Assembly: GCF_003026215.1 (NCBI RefSeq)
Contig: NZ_PYOC01000001.1
Coordinates: forward strand, 1,256,066 to 1,320,065
Origin: Photobacterium indicum
GTDB lineage: Bacteria > Pseudomonadota > Gammaproteobacteria > Enterobacterales > Vibrionaceae
Length of the DNA: 64,000 bases
Reading direction: 5' to 3'
Of this stretch, positions 1-9,142 are shown one piece after another. Each line of letters starts with the position of its first letter. Position 1 is the stretch's first letter. The notes under the pieces were generated by a model. The model did not search any database. It saw only the letters and a program-made list of their open reading frames with translations, and was not told where the DNA came from. Position numbers and translations under genes: made by a program.

Positions 1-1
1 T

Positions 2-2110
2 GAGGCCGTTTTCGATCTTGATGGCTATTCCTTTAAGGCTGTTTTCTCAAATGATGCAGGTGATAGTGAAACTACGTCAGCATTGTTAACAATCCATCAA
101 ATAAAGCCTGTCATTATATTGAATCCAGAATCTTTTACGGTTACTGATGGTGGAATGGCTACATTTACCGCTGTTGCTAAAGGTTATGATTCTGTCGTAT
201 GGAAAGTGAATGCATGCGGCTTATCACCTTGCTGGGAAGAGGCAATAGACTTACCGAATTATGATACGGCTGAATTGGGTCCATTTAATGTGGATAGGAA
301 TTTAGATGGTTATGAATATATGGCTGTGTTTTCGAATAACGTTGGTGATTCGATGACTTCTATTGTCGTACTTACTGTTGACGATGTTTTGCCGATTATC
401 ACTGAACAGCCAATATCACTATCAGTTGATGAGGGAGAGGAGGTTTCGTTTAGTTCGCTTTCAAGTAATTTCGATAACGTTAAGTGGATGAAGAAACCTG
501 TTGCTGGTGATTGGATTGAAGCCAGTGATATTGATGGGTGGAACACTGTATTACTTGGACCGATTGGCGCGGTTCTTGAACTTGATGGTTATTCGTTTAA
601 ATCAGTATTTGATAATAAAGCAGGTGAGACAGAAACAGATCATGCACTACTGTCTGTGTCGCTCCCTCAAGTGCCACCAGTGATTATTGATCAGCCATAT
701 GACCAATCAGGGAATGATAGTGACACTGTCACCTTTGATATTGATGGTTATAATGTATTGACGTACAAATGGCAGGAATCAAGTTGTGAGCCTACCCCGT
801 GTTTTGTTGATGTACCTTCTTTCATCGGATGGGAGACAAGATCGCTTCAAGTGCCTGTTGAAAAGATTGGCCACAACTTCCAATACCGCTGTGTGCTTGG
901 TAATGATTATGGTGAAACCATGTCAGATAGTGCGATCCTTACCGTGAATACTGATCAGCGTTACATTGTGCCGAAGGTTTTCAGTAGTACATTTGCTGGA
1001 TATGAGAAAGGAGCGGTAGGTGGCGATAATACTTATGGCATTTTCAACCCAACATTATTTGAAGGTGTTGATGTAACGAAGCTTGTAGCTAATTCATCCG
1101 CAAGTAACTACATCATATTAGCTCTTAGCGATGAAATTGAATCGACCAAATTAACCATTTCAATTGATGGGAAAAACTTCAGAGTAAACAAAGTTACTGA
1201 TACTGGTTATACAAACAGTAACTCTTCTGACGTTGACTCACTGATGAGTACTTTTTCAGGCAATGATGGGATACCAATAGATTTAGACATATACATTAAT
1301 GGTAATACTGATTTTATAATTACCCCAGCAGCCATATCAGCGTCATCCGCTGGTTATTACGCATTTAATGCAGATGGTGGAAGTCTTAAACCTATCTACA
1401 TTGATGGAATTGCTATTTTCTCGATTCTTGCAAGTACTTCTGGCGGGAAGATCACCGTTGAGCTTAACAGTGAAATCGATAGTAAATCAGAACTGTCAAT
1501 TAAGTTTAATGGTGAGACGTATGACGGATTTATAGCAAGGCCAACAAGGTTAAAAGATTTAACCAAAGCAAGTAGCTATAAATATGAGTTAAGCAATCAA
1601 GCCAAGGCCGATAAATTATATGCTGACTTTACTGCGGTAATTGGTGTTGAGTCACCTATGACGATTGAGGTTAGACAAACATCGTTCGCGTACACACTTA
1701 CCGTTGGAAAGAGAGATACTGGTGAGCAAGTATTTATTGGTAAAAATCATTCTTATAGTATTGGTTTTTTAGAGCCTACAGAAATATTAGACGGTTCTAT
1801 TGAAGATATATTTATGAAGCTAGATAGTTACGGTGATTATAAGCTTCACTTGGTTTTAGATTCTGAGCCTACAGGTTGGTATAGTTATAAAAAAGAAATC
1901 ACCATTGGAACACTGGCCCCAATAACACTTAATTCCTCATCTACTAGTGCTTATATAACCGTTACGGAGTTTAATTATCTTGATGGTGAGGTAGGCACTG
2001 ATTTACCTGTGAGCATTAAACTACTACCAGTTTTAACAAAAGACATTACAACTAAAGGCGGGGCAACGCTGGAGGTCGGCAATGTTCAAGATCGAGATAA
2101 AACTGCCTGA
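2..2110 (+). CDS. phage Ig-like repeat protein, partial at left edge
   Basis: The reading frame is open from base 2, so the true start lies upstream; the first ATG at 83 is internal. The N-terminal 300 or so residues are four tandem repeats of roughly 95 residues. Each carries a Trp in the middle (WKV, WMK, WQE), an LGP turn, an LDGY-type motif and an (S/D)N-GET/GDS edge strand. This is an Ig-like beta-sandwich pattern. The C-terminal 400 residues are beta-rich and not recognised. Phage Ig-like domains usually sit on structural proteins and bind cell-surface sugars. The gene lies directly upstream of the neck/tail genes and overlaps the next one by 29 bases. The exact virion role is unknown. 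Confidence 0.8.
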   Translation, partial: EAVFDLDGYSFKAVFSNDAGDSETTSALLTIHQIKPVIILNPESFTVTDGGMATFTAVAKGYDSVVWKVNACGLSPCWEEAIDLPNYDTAELGPFNVDRNLDGYEYMAVFSNNVGDSMTSIVVLTVDDVLPIITEQPISLSVDEGEEVSFSSLSSNFDNVKWMKKPVAGDWIEASDIDGWNTVLLGPIGAVLELDGYSFKSVFDNKAGETETDHALLSVSLPQVPPVIIDQPYDQSGNDSDTVTFDIDGYNVLTYKWQESSCEPTPCFVDVPSFIGWETRSLQVPVEKIGHNFQYRCVLGNDYGETMSDSAILTVNTDQRYIVPKVFSSTFAGYEKGAVGGDNTYGIFNPTLFEGVDVTKLVANSSASNYIILALSDEIESTKLTISIDGKNFRVNKVTDTGYTNSNSSDVDSLMSTFSGNDGIPIDLDIYINGNTDFIITPAAISASSAGYYAFNADGGSLKPIYIDGIAIFSILASTSGGKITVELNSEIDSKSELSIKFNGETYDGFIARPTRLKDLTKASSYKYELSNQAKADKLYADFTAVIGVESPMTIEVRQTSFAYTLTVGKRDTGEQVFIGKNHSYSIGFLEPTEILDGSIEDIFMKLDSYGDYKLHLVLDSEPTGWYSYKKEITIGTLAPITLNSSSTSAYITVTEFNYLDGEVGTDLPVSIKLLPVLTKDITTKGGATLEVGNVQDRDKTA

Positions 2111-2585
2111 CAATTTGCTTGAAAAAGAAATTGATGAGTTTGAATCACAGCGAGTACAGGTTGGCGTTTTAGATAAAGCAAAAATGGCAAGCATCCCGAG
2201 AAGCAGAAAAAAGGGTCTATCAAGAATTAAGGGGACATCTTACCCAAGACGTAAAATTCATAAAAAAAGCAAAACACTTACAGTCACGAAACTAGCTGAA
2301 TATATGGATGAATATTACGGCTTTATTTCTGACGCCCCATTGGTGCCAAGCAATACAGACCTGATAAAAGTTACGAATGAATTAATAAAAATATTCAACG
2401 GTGATCTTGATCCTCGTCGTGTTGAAAACGCAGCCATAGCCATTATTCGGAATCCAATAATTCGAATGGACTATGGTCGAAATGCTGCGTCGACAGAAAA
2501 AGAAAAGGGGTTTAATCGCCCTTTAGTTGATAGCGCAACGCTATTCAATAACATCACTGCAAAATACTACATAAAAGGTGGCTAA
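2082..2585 (+). CDS. putative phage neck / tail completion protein (HK97 gp10-like)
   Basis: The product has 167 residues, a basic N-terminal half, and near the C-terminus the segment NRPLVDSATLFNNIT. That segment resembles the RPL(I/V)DTGxLxxSI signature of HK97 gp10/Mu gpG-like tail completion proteins. The ATG at 2082 has a GGAGGT ribosome site just upstream and overlaps the end of the Ig-repeat gene. The next gene follows by a TAATG overlap. Placement immediately before the terminator and sheath genes fits a head-tail joining role. The assignment comes from a short motif and gene order, so it is tentative. Confidence 0.55.
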   Translation: MFKIEIKLPDNLLEKEIDEFESQRVQVGVLDKAKMASIPRSRKKGLSRIKGTSYPRRKIHKKSKTLTVTKLAEYMDEYYGFISDAPLVPSNTDLIKVTNELIKIFNGDLDPRRVENAAIAIIRNPIIRMDYGRNAASTEKEKGFNRPLVDSATLFNNITAKYYIKGG

Positions 2586-3013
2586 TGTTCTCTCACCAGC
2601 TCTGTGAGTTGGTTACTGTTATTTTCGACTTACCAGCTGAAATAGACCGTAGCCAATCTCACAGCGCGAATGAGGTCTATATAAGGGTCAATGATTACGA
2701 TATTGCTATTGAAGATTCCACCAGCGTTTATTTCAACGTTGACGTCACTTTATCAATCACGTTCCCACCGTCAGATGATGATCCTTATGGCTTCATTACC
2801 GCGAAATTAAAGAATTACTCAGGAATTCCATTAACTCAAGATGATGGAAATAACCTGGCATCAATTAAAGATATTTCCTATCGAGAAGTGCCTGTTACTC
2901 AAACGTTGGAGAAAACTGTAATACAGAAGGATGTGACTTTTGCAATAAATGTTGATTACGACCGAGTAACGGAAGTTATCAAGGGTATTAAATATAACGG
3001 AGATAAAATATGA
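2585..3013 (+). CDS. putative tail terminator protein
   Basis: This 142-residue protein has no motif I can name. It starts with the ATG of a TAATG overlap and ends in an ATGA overlap with the sheath gene. In contractile-tailed phages the gene between gp10-like and sheath genes usually encodes the tail terminator that caps tube and sheath. Size and beta-rich composition agree with that. The function is inferred from position only. Confidence 0.45.
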   Translation: MFSHQLCELVTVIFDLPAEIDRSQSHSANEVYIRVNDYDIAIEDSTSVYFNVDVTLSITFPPSDDDPYGFITAKLKNYSGIPLTQDDGNNLASIKDISYREVPVTQTLEKTVIQKDVTFAINVDYDRVTEVIKGIKYNGDKI

Positions 3014-4104
3014 GTAATTTATTACTTGATTACGCTTTTAGTTTTGAAGAGGTTGAAGGCACACTTCAACCTGATTATTCGTTCTTGAGTAATGTTGCCG
3101 TGGCTGTTAAGTCAAATAATGTGTCGACACCGCCTAAGCCATTACCCTATCTAGTTGAAGTGTACAGCCCTGAGCTCGTCAAGGATCACACTGATAATGA
3201 AACTGTAAATCAGTTGTTTTCTGGTGGGCTAGGTGCGTTTTATCTACTTGTCTGTGAAACATTGGATAGTGTAGATCCACTGCTTGATGATACTGAGTTT
3301 TATACCTTTGGAATTAGTGACGACTTTGATGAAGATGCTGCGAGTGTATTCATACCGTCAAAATACGCTGGTGTCGTATACAGCACATCTTCAACACGAT
3401 CAGACGCTAAGACGGTTGTTGCTGGCAACATTACTAAGCGACGAGATTTAAAGAGTCAGTTTTTAAAATCTCATGACTTATTGAAAAAGACAAAAGATAA
3501 AAGCCAGAGAACAGAGCTGTTAAAGGGTGCACGAACTGCAGCGGTTGATTTAGCCAAATTACCTCACCGCTGTTGCTTTTTAGATCTTGCTTACAATACA
3601 AGCGGGGCTCACTTTGCTTTTGGGAAATTGCTTAGTGCTGCATATTGGAGTGATCAGCAGTACATTCAGGCAAATGCAGATGACTGGTGGGCTACATCTC
3701 AACTAGGTGAGGCTGATAGCCTATTTAAAGATCGTATATCGTTTTATTTATCTGATAAACAATATGGCACTCGTCTGGCTTTCTTTGCTGCTGGTGGGGA
3801 GTCAATTTCTGCCCCGTACATCAACCGATTGGTTGAGCTTAGTATTCAAGGGGCGGGATTAAACTACATATCAATTAACCATCCTCGTAATACGGTATCT
3901 ACGCGCATCAACCTAGAAAGTCGCCTTCAAGATGAGGTCGATAAGTATATGGTTGCGCCTTATTACTATTTAGATCCCGATGGTGATAACGATGTTCAGC
4001 TTTATGACTCCGAAGAACGCTACTACTTGAACGGTGCGTTAGCTATTAAAACGGCTGAGCCAATCTGGCGCGTGAATTTTCAAGTTAAACAGGAATCTTA
4101 CTAA
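3010..4104 (+). CDS. putative contractile tail sheath protein
   Basis: The product has 364 residues, a little shorter than P2 FI (about 396). It has an early hydrophobic segment GGLGAFYLLVC, as in sheath core domains, and a C-terminal beta-strand stretch ending in IWRVNFQVKQ that would suit the inter-subunit C-terminal arm. The gene is followed at once (TAATG) by a 144-residue tube-sized protein and then by the frameshifted chaperone and tape measure. That is the order of sheath-tube-chaperone-tape measure in myoviruses. The sequence is very diverged, and a profile search or structure prediction would settle it. Confidence 0.6.
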   Translation: MSNLLLDYAFSFEEVEGTLQPDYSFLSNVAVAVKSNNVSTPPKPLPYLVEVYSPELVKDHTDNETVNQLFSGGLGAFYLLVCETLDSVDPLLDDTEFYTFGISDDFDEDAASVFIPSKYAGVVYSTSSTRSDAKTVVAGNITKRRDLKSQFLKSHDLLKKTKDKSQRTELLKGARTAAVDLAKLPHRCCFLDLAYNTSGAHFAFGKLLSAAYWSDQQYIQANADDWWATSQLGEADSLFKDRISFYLSDKQYGTRLAFFAAGGESISAPYINRLVELSIQGAGLNYISINHPRNTVSTRINLESRLQDEVDKYMVAPYYYLDPDGDNDVQLYDSEERYYLNGALAIKTAEPIWRVNFQVKQESY

Positions 4105-4538
4105 TGAGCGATATGATCACACTCCCAAATGCAGAAGTAAGCATTGAGATTAATGAGCAAAATTATGTTTTCCGCCAAGCGATCAGTATTGAGGTTAATG
4201 ACCCAACTATTGTTGATTTGTTATCGTCACCACAAAACAACAGCGACGGCATTATCCATGTAAGTAACTTGACGCAATCAGCATCAGTTAATTCAGTTGT
4301 TCGTGAGGTGCCAGCAAAGATTCAGATGTTAATTCAAAATACATTTAATAATCTTGGTCGGCTGAAATTCCAAGTGATTGACTTGAGCAATGGTAAAAAG
4401 TTAACAGCGAAAAAAGCTGTAATTAACTCAAACCCAATCAATGGAACGATTGATGAGAATGCAACGGTTCAAGATGTTCGCCTCCCGCTGAGAGTTACAC
4501 CTAAAAACCTAATGGTTGAATTTAAGGATGTGTCATGA
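4104..4538 (+). CDS. putative tail tube protein
   Basis: The 144-residue product is predicted to be beta-rich, with regularly spaced strands such as AEVSIEI, YVFRQAISIEV and LRVTPKNLMVEF. Its size matches tail tube subunits of contractile phages. It sits between the sheath candidate (TAATG overlap) and the tail chaperone (ATGA overlap). No specific tube motif was recognised, so the call follows gene order and size. Confidence 0.55.
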   Translation: MSDMITLPNAEVSIEINEQNYVFRQAISIEVNDPTIVDLLSSPQNNSDGIIHVSNLTQSASVNSVVREVPAKIQMLIQNTFNNLGRLKFQVIDLSNGKKLTAKKAVINSNPINGTIDENATVQDVRLPLRVTPKNLMVEFKDVS

Positions 4539-4930
4539 GTCTTGAGCTAAAAGGAATTCGCGGTTTTGCTTGTTATCAGGCATATCTATCAACTATTTAT
4601 TTTCTTCCATTAACAAAAACATACCGTGAAAGCGAAATGAGTCGCTTCGAAATGCAGCATGATTTTACCGAATCCCCAATAGGCAGGAAAAAGGAAATTC
4701 TTGTTGAGGTTTTAAGTGTTACAACGATAAGTGAACGTGATGTAGTGCGTTTTATTTCTGTTCATAAAGATCCTAATGGAATTGATTATTCAGAAGTTAA
4801 CGCCTCAAATTTAAGTATTGATAAAATGGTCGATCTTGTTTTTGAATCATTACTAGCATGCTCAAACGCAAGCAAGACGCTTTTTTTTTATCCGACACCG
4901 AGCTTAACAGCCTCAAAGAATACTCCATAG
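4535..4930 (+). CDS. tail assembly chaperone, short form (gpG-like)
   Basis: The 131-residue zero-frame product lies between the tube and tape-measure genes, the usual site of the lambda gpG-type chaperone. It contains a mostly helical middle and ends a few codons after a run of nine T residues. The start ATG overlaps the preceding stop as ATGA. Its downstream end overlaps a second frame (4858-5070) that continues without a good start of its own. This suggests that the short form is the major product and a -1 frameshift makes a longer one. Confidence 0.65.
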   Translation: MSLELKGIRGFACYQAYLSTIYFLPLTKTYRESEMSRFEMQHDFTESPIGRKKEILVEVLSVTTISERDVVRFISVHKDPNGIDYSEVNASNLSIDKMVDLVFESLLACSNASKTLFFYPTPSLTASKNTP

Positions 4931-5070
4931 AGCCTCAATCTATTGCCATAGAGGTGTTAGAAAAAACACCTCATATGCCAACGGAAGATTTAATTCAGAT
5001 CATCGTTTCTAGATCTAATTCTAAGCCAATAGACAGCAATGAATTATTAATGAAACTACTTATGAGGTGA
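4535..5070 (+). CDS. tail assembly chaperone, -1 frameshift fusion (gpGT-like)
   Basis: A slip at the T-run joins the zero frame (4535 to about 4888) to the -1 frame ending at 5070, giving about 178 residues. The extension is charged and helical, with SDTELNSLKEYSIEP near its start and NELLMKLLMR at its end. Lambda-like and P2-like phages make G/GT or E/E' chaperone pairs this way, always just upstream of the tape measure, as here. The tape-measure gene starts four bases after the extension's stop codon. A sequencing error in the homopolymer is the alternative. Confidence 0.65.
4882..4888 (+). promoter_or_regulatory. candidate -1 ribosomal frameshift slippery site
   Basis: In the reading frame of the 4535 gene this is T TTT TTT. 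It lies in a nine-T run (4881-4889) and matches the X XXY YYZ form. A one-base backward slip enters the frame of 4858-5070. Location within the overlap of two frames between tube and tape measure is the expected place for this control. Confidence 0.6.
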
Positions 5071-5073
5071 TAT

Positions 5074-6327
5074 ATGTCTGGAGAGGCTGATGTGATACTC
5101 GTACCTAAGGCTGATATGGATGCCATGCGTAAGGCGTCAAAACAGTTTGAAGAGGCATTGGAGAAGTCATCAAAGCAAGTATCTGCTGATACAGAAAGAG
5201 AGCTTGAGAAAGGCGTAAAAAAAGGAATTGAAAAAGGTTCTAATGGTGGTTTTTCAATATTTAGTAGTAAGTTGAAAATGGCTGCTGCGGCTGTAGCTTT
5301 TGCTGCTGTATCAATTGTAAAAGATACCATGGAAAAAACATTAGGCGGTGCTGATCAGTATGTTGAAGAAGTGAAACGTCGAGCAGAAACCATTAAAGAT
5401 ATTATGGGGAATGCTGGTGCGTTTGGCATTGACCAGGGGGAGTATGCAGCTTTAACACTTGGGGCTAAATCTCTCGGTATTGAGGCTGATGATATTAGGG
5501 GCTTATTCGAGGGTTTTGCGTCTGCGCTAGATTCTGATGAAATGGGTAAATATCGCAAAGTCTCAGATGAAAAAGGGCTAGATACGGCCTTCTACAAACT
5601 ACTGAACACTGCATCATTCATGGACCCAGCGAAAGCGCAAACATGGTTAGCCACTACTGCACAGCTTGGTGATTCTGACGCCACTTTTGCAAATAAGATC
5701 GCAGGTGTTATTAGGTCAATGCGAGAGGACGGTGACATGATTAATAGGCAGAATTTATTTAACCGCATGGCTGGGTTCGATATGTCTACTGGAGCCTTAT
5801 CTGACAGTTTTGATCGTACCCGCATACAAACAGATAAATTAAATAAGAATGCAGCTCAGAATGAATACAGCACGCTACTGAATGGCGTCACAGCGACTCA
5901 GGCTGATAGCGCCAACAGATATGATAATAAACAACTTGAATTGGTTGAGACGCACTTGGGGGTTATTGCAGACAAGGTGACGTATGCCAATGTAATTGCT
6001 GATGCTGAAATACTACAAGTTAAAGCTGGAGCAGCAGCGCTTGAGGAATTGAAGGGGATGGTTGAAGGCATTGTTAAGTTGGATCATCAAACAGAGACAA
6101 TAACGGACACATCAAATTTCTTTTCTGACCCATCGGTTGATAGCGCTAAGAACCTCCTTGGCAGCATGGATTCGACGGTTGTTGGAATACCAATGATGCT
6201 GACAATACAGGCATACAAACGTACCAATGAAATACTTGATGACATTAAATCTATGTTGGGTACAAAAGCCTCCAATGATCACAGCCAAGCTATTGCTGAT
6301 GCAGATATTGAAACTGGAGGTGATTAG
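5074..6327 (+). CDS. putative tail tape measure protein, short
   Basis: The 417-residue product is largely alpha-helical. It has a Lys/Glu-rich coiled-coil N-terminus (residues 10-55), a hydrophobic Ala-rich segment around 65-85 that could cross the membrane, and further long helices. It follows the chaperone pair directly, as tape measures do, with ribosome site GAGGTGA before the ATG at 5074. If about 0.15 nm of tail forms per residue, the tail would be only about 60 nm long. That is short for a myovirus and closer to small P2-like tails. There are no visible peptidase or lysozyme domains. Confidence 0.65.
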   Translation: MSGEADVILVPKADMDAMRKASKQFEEALEKSSKQVSADTERELEKGVKKGIEKGSNGGFSIFSSKLKMAAAAVAFAAVSIVKDTMEKTLGGADQYVEEVKRRAETIKDIMGNAGAFGIDQGEYAALTLGAKSLGIEADDIRGLFEGFASALDSDEMGKYRKVSDEKGLDTAFYKLLNTASFMDPAKAQTWLATTAQLGDSDATFANKIAGVIRSMREDGDMINRQNLFNRMAGFDMSTGALSDSFDRTRIQTDKLNKNAAQNEYSTLLNGVTATQADSANRYDNKQLELVETHLGVIADKVTYANVIADAEILQVKAGAAALEELKGMVEGIVKLDHQTETITDTSNFFSDPSVDSAKNLLGSMDSTVVGIPMMLTIQAYKRTNEILDDIKSMLGTKASNDHSQAIADADIETGGD

Positions 6328-6644
6328 TGGATGATTTAATGAAAATTTACGGGCTTGATCCGATTATTGATTTCACGTGGTATAGCATTGGAAACCAGCA
6401 GCAATTTATTGATAGAAAATTACCTCAATTGTTTGATGAGTTAACGCTAAATAAACGACCAATACGGATAACAGTTATCTCTGATGATATGTCAGGATTC
6501 TTCACTCAACGGGTTGGTATTATTTATGAGGATGAGTTCTTACCCGTACTTAGCGATGGTGGTTATTTTGTTAGTGTGGGCCGCTCATACTCAACACGAC
6601 TGTTTGATGGGGTTGTGTACATGGGGGTGAAAAATGATAGTTGA
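6327..6644 (+). CDS. phage baseplate-region protein, unknown
   Basis: This is a 105-residue protein with no family I recognise. The GTG at 6327 overlaps the tape-measure stop and has a strong GGAGGTGA site five bases upstream; no in-frame ATG is better placed. It overlaps the next gene by 11 bases. Genes right after the tape measure usually encode baseplate hub or LysM-type peripheral proteins, and that is the only clue to its role. Confidence 0.6.
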   Translation: MDDLMKIYGLDPIIDFTWYSIGNQQQFIDRKLPQLFDELTLNKRPIRITVISDDMSGFFTQRVGIIYEDEFLPVLSDGGYFVSVGRSYSTRLFDGVVYMGVKNDS

Positions 6645-7230
6645 TAAAGTCCCTCCAATATTAGTATTTACACTTGATCAGGGTATGAATACCGATGATA
6701 AAAAACGGCTTTCAGATCTGACTGCATTGGAAGATATGACAGAAGAACAGCAGGATGAATATGCATACCTGTTATCTTACAGCGACAGTATTGATAAAGG
6801 GTTCGTGCTTGAGAACTGGATACCAATTCCAATTGATGCGGATATTTTAGGCGCTCAGCCTGATGGGTACCAGACAGCAACAACGAAAAAAATTCAAATG
6901 GTTGGCAACGATCCGGTTTTAACAGGAACGTCAAACTCAGTCACAATAAACATCAAAACAAACAGTACTATTTTGATAAATACGCTACTTGCTTTTGCTG
7001 ATTATATGTTTGCTTTAAATGATTCATATCCAAGAATGCGATATTTCTCTCGGGACGTTGTTGTTCTAGGTGGAAGGTTACTTAGTTTGTCTCGCTCAGT
7101 TAATGCTGACACAACAGAGCAGATTATTACCCTGAAAATCCAAAAGGGAGATATGGGGAATCCATTAAAAATAAGCACAAATAAAGGGCCAATTGAAGTT
7201 GAACTGAAAGATAGCCCTGTATTTGGGTAA
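6634..7230 (+). CDS. phage baseplate protein, unknown family
   Basis: The 198-residue product has an acidic helical N-terminal third (residues 20-55) and a beta-rich remainder, for example SNSVTINIKTNST, followed by a helix with FADYMFALND. It is embedded in the late operon, overlapping its neighbours upstream. The size and place suit a baseplate hub or wedge subunit. No catalytic motif is visible and no family name can be given. Confidence 0.6.
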   Translation: MIVDKVPPILVFTLDQGMNTDDKKRLSDLTALEDMTEEQQDEYAYLLSYSDSIDKGFVLENWIPIPIDADILGAQPDGYQTATTKKIQMVGNDPVLTGTSNSVTINIKTNSTILINTLLAFADYMFALNDSYPRMRYFSRDVVVLGGRLLSLSRSVNADTTEQIITLKIQKGDMGNPLKISTNKGPIEVELKDSPVFG

Positions 7231-7239
7231 GGTGTGGAA

Positions 7240-7707
7240 ATGTTGGTTATAGCATCTGAGCATGACGATTACATGCTGACTCTTCAATATAGTGAAATCA
7301 AGCATTTAACTGGGAGGTTGAAAAATCTAGTTATAACAAACAAAGGAAGAACGTTTAAAGCTTATTCTGGAATACCTGATTATTTAATTAAGAATAGTTT
7401 GTTTATGGATGTAACAGTCAAAAGGACAACATTTGTAAGTAGTAAGACTGATTTTTTAAATGAGCTCGATTTATATTTTGATGTCAACTCTGGAAGTATT
7501 TTTGAAAAGTCAAAAATAAAGGTATTACCATCGAGAAAGATAAATTCGAAAAATGGCTTTTTTGTTGCTAATCATTTGCCGCAAATATTTTACCCGTTTA
7601 TGGGTGGGTATATATCAGCTCTTGATGGTGATTATGATGTCGTAAATAAAATCTTCAAAGGTAGCTTAACTGTGAGGGCGTATGAGGATAATCCCAGCGA
7701 AAGTTAA
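7240..7707 (+). CDS. phage baseplate-region protein, unknown
   Basis: I place the start at ATG 7240, because AAGGTG (7229-7234) sits at good spacing. A GTG at 7234 in the same frame is possible but would fall inside that ribosome site. The product is about 155 residues, Lys-rich and of mixed alpha/beta character, with no recognised motif. The next gene begins 26 bases before this one ends, so the two are probably translationally coupled. Confidence 0.55.
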   Translation: MLVIASEHDDYMLTLQYSEIKHLTGRLKNLVITNKGRTFKAYSGIPDYLIKNSLFMDVTVKRTTFVSSKTDFLNELDLYFDVNSGSIFEKSKIKVLPSRKINSKNGFFVANHLPQIFYPFMGGYISALDGDYDVVNKIFKGSLTVRAYEDNPSES

Positions 7708-8014
7708 AAATAAGAAGTTAATAGTAAATGGAATAGAGCCCGACGATATTACATTGCTATCAATGGGAGGTGGAGATAGTTCGGGATATCTATTAATTGG
7801 GAAGGATAATGTTGCTGCATATATCGTAAATACTCAACCGGATTTAAGTAATGTTATAGATCAGCTCACTTATATATGCGATCAACTTGTCGCTATTGGT
7901 GATCATGCTTATATCACAGCAGCGCAAGGTCAAGTCCTCTCAACTCCACTCAAGGCTGTATCAGAACAGGCTAAATCGATTAAAAATAAATTGGAAAAAA
8001 TGGAGCTGATCTAA
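7682..8014 (+). CDS. phage baseplate-region protein, unknown
   Basis: The 110-residue protein has a beta-rich N-terminus with a SMGGGDSSGYLLIG turn. Its helical C-terminus (residues 55-110) contains NTQPDLSNVIDQLTYICDQL and a Lys-rich tail. This layout recalls small trimeric spike or spike-chaperone proteins, but that is only a resemblance. It overlaps both neighbours, sharing a base with the following start (TAATG). Confidence 0.5.
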   Translation: MRIIPAKVKNKKLIVNGIEPDDITLLSMGGGDSSGYLLIGKDNVAAYIVNTQPDLSNVIDQLTYICDQLVAIGDHAYITAAQGQVLSTPLKAVSEQAKSIKNKLEKMELI

Positions 8015-8346
8015 TGGCATCTGAAAAACCATCGATAACAGGCTATCTATCAATGAGTCGTGATGTTGCGAGGTTTGAGAATCATTTGATGACTAACGCA
8101 GGTTCGCTGTATTACGCCTCACACCTAGGCTTTGAGCTTGATTATTGGATGAATCCTGATATCAAGTTTGATCCGCAATCTCTGAATATATGGGTTATTA
8201 ACCAAGCAATGCTAAGAGAGATTGTGATTATAAATAGCAGTATAAGCATCATCGATAACAAGCTTAATTTGTCTTACACACTTGCTAGTGCTTACGAGCA
8301 AAGCAACAACTATATTTTTGGTGGGAAGTATGGCTTGGAATACTAA
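8014..8346 (+). CDS. putative baseplate wedge protein (gp25-like in size and place)
   Basis: A 110-residue protein lies immediately before a candidate gpJ-like wedge gene, where gp25/gpW-like proteins sit in P2- and T4-type operons. Its C-terminal half has alternating strands (IVIINSSISI, NKLNLSYTL) of the kind seen in gp25. The classic gp25 residues are not obvious. The call is mostly positional. Confidence 0.4.
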   Translation: MASEKPSITGYLSMSRDVARFENHLMTNAGSLYYASHLGFELDYWMNPDIKFDPQSLNIWVINQAMLREIVIINSSISIIDNKLNLSYTLASAYEQSNNYIFGGKYGLEY

Positions 8347-9133
8347 TGGATATACTCCAGACGATTTTAACACTGTAATAAAAAGCTATTATGATTCTTT
8401 TATTTCTCAACCTGAATTTGAAACGGTTTCAACATCTCGATTTGAGGGTTCGGCTGAATATGCAGTATTTTATGGCTCCGCTCAAATTGATATGGCTATA
8501 CAGTCTATTTATGCGGAAACCTTTCAAAAGGTTATGACTTACTTATCTACAATTAATTTAAAAATCCAATCACCAACAACGGTTCCAGACGCAATTTCAG
8601 AGAGTATAAAAAACAATTTAGGCTTCGATTCCAAGTGTAAACCAATGACGGAAGAGAACCGCGGTACGTCACATATAGCAATTGATTATGAAGAAAGCCC
8701 AGATGCAAATTTAGCGATTGCGAATTTGCTTAAAAAACACATTGTTGATGGTGTTATTACTGTTGGTTCAATAAAGCAGGATGTTGTTTTTTCAAATGGG
8801 AGTATTGGAACGTACTCATGGGTTAGCTCTGCAAATTCAGAAGTGCTATTTAAACTTACTGTCACGGTTTCAAGAAACTCAAGCTTTGCTGTCGATACTG
8901 CGGAAAATATTATCGCTAAGTTTAATGATAATTTTAGTGAGCTTTATAGCATGGGGTTAGATCTAGAGCCTGAGCGATATTATGAAATAGAGCGTGATGC
9001 ACAGTATGCATCTGACATTCTTACTGAATATAGTTTTGATTCTGGAGTGTCTTGGAGTAGTGAACCGTTTGAATCTGAGTTCAATGTTAAATTCACTCCT
9101 GTTTTATCAGCCTCGAATATCATAATTAAGTGA
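8330..9133 (+). CDS. putative baseplate wedge protein (gpJ-like)
   Basis: The most credible start is ATG 8330 with GGGAAG upstream, giving about 267 residues; longer in-frame starts lie deep inside the previous gene. The protein begins with a helical region (NTVIKSYYDSFISQPEF) and continues as alternating strands and helices ending in a beta-rich C-terminus. Location after a gp25-sized gene and before a gpI-sized gene matches the J wedge protein of contractile tails. Sequence similarity alone would not prove this. Confidence 0.45.
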   Translation: MAWNTNGYTPDDFNTVIKSYYDSFISQPEFETVSTSRFEGSAEYAVFYGSAQIDMAIQSIYAETFQKVMTYLSTINLKIQSPTTVPDAISESIKNNLGFDSKCKPMTEENRGTSHIAIDYEESPDANLAIANLLKKHIVDGVITVGSIKQDVVFSNGSIGTYSWVSSANSEVLFKLTVTVSRNSSFAVDTAENIIAKFNDNFSELYSMGLDLEPERYYEIERDAQYASDILTEYSFDSGVSWSSEPFESEFNVKFTPVLSASNIIIK

Positions 9134-9142
9134 AGGTTAAAC

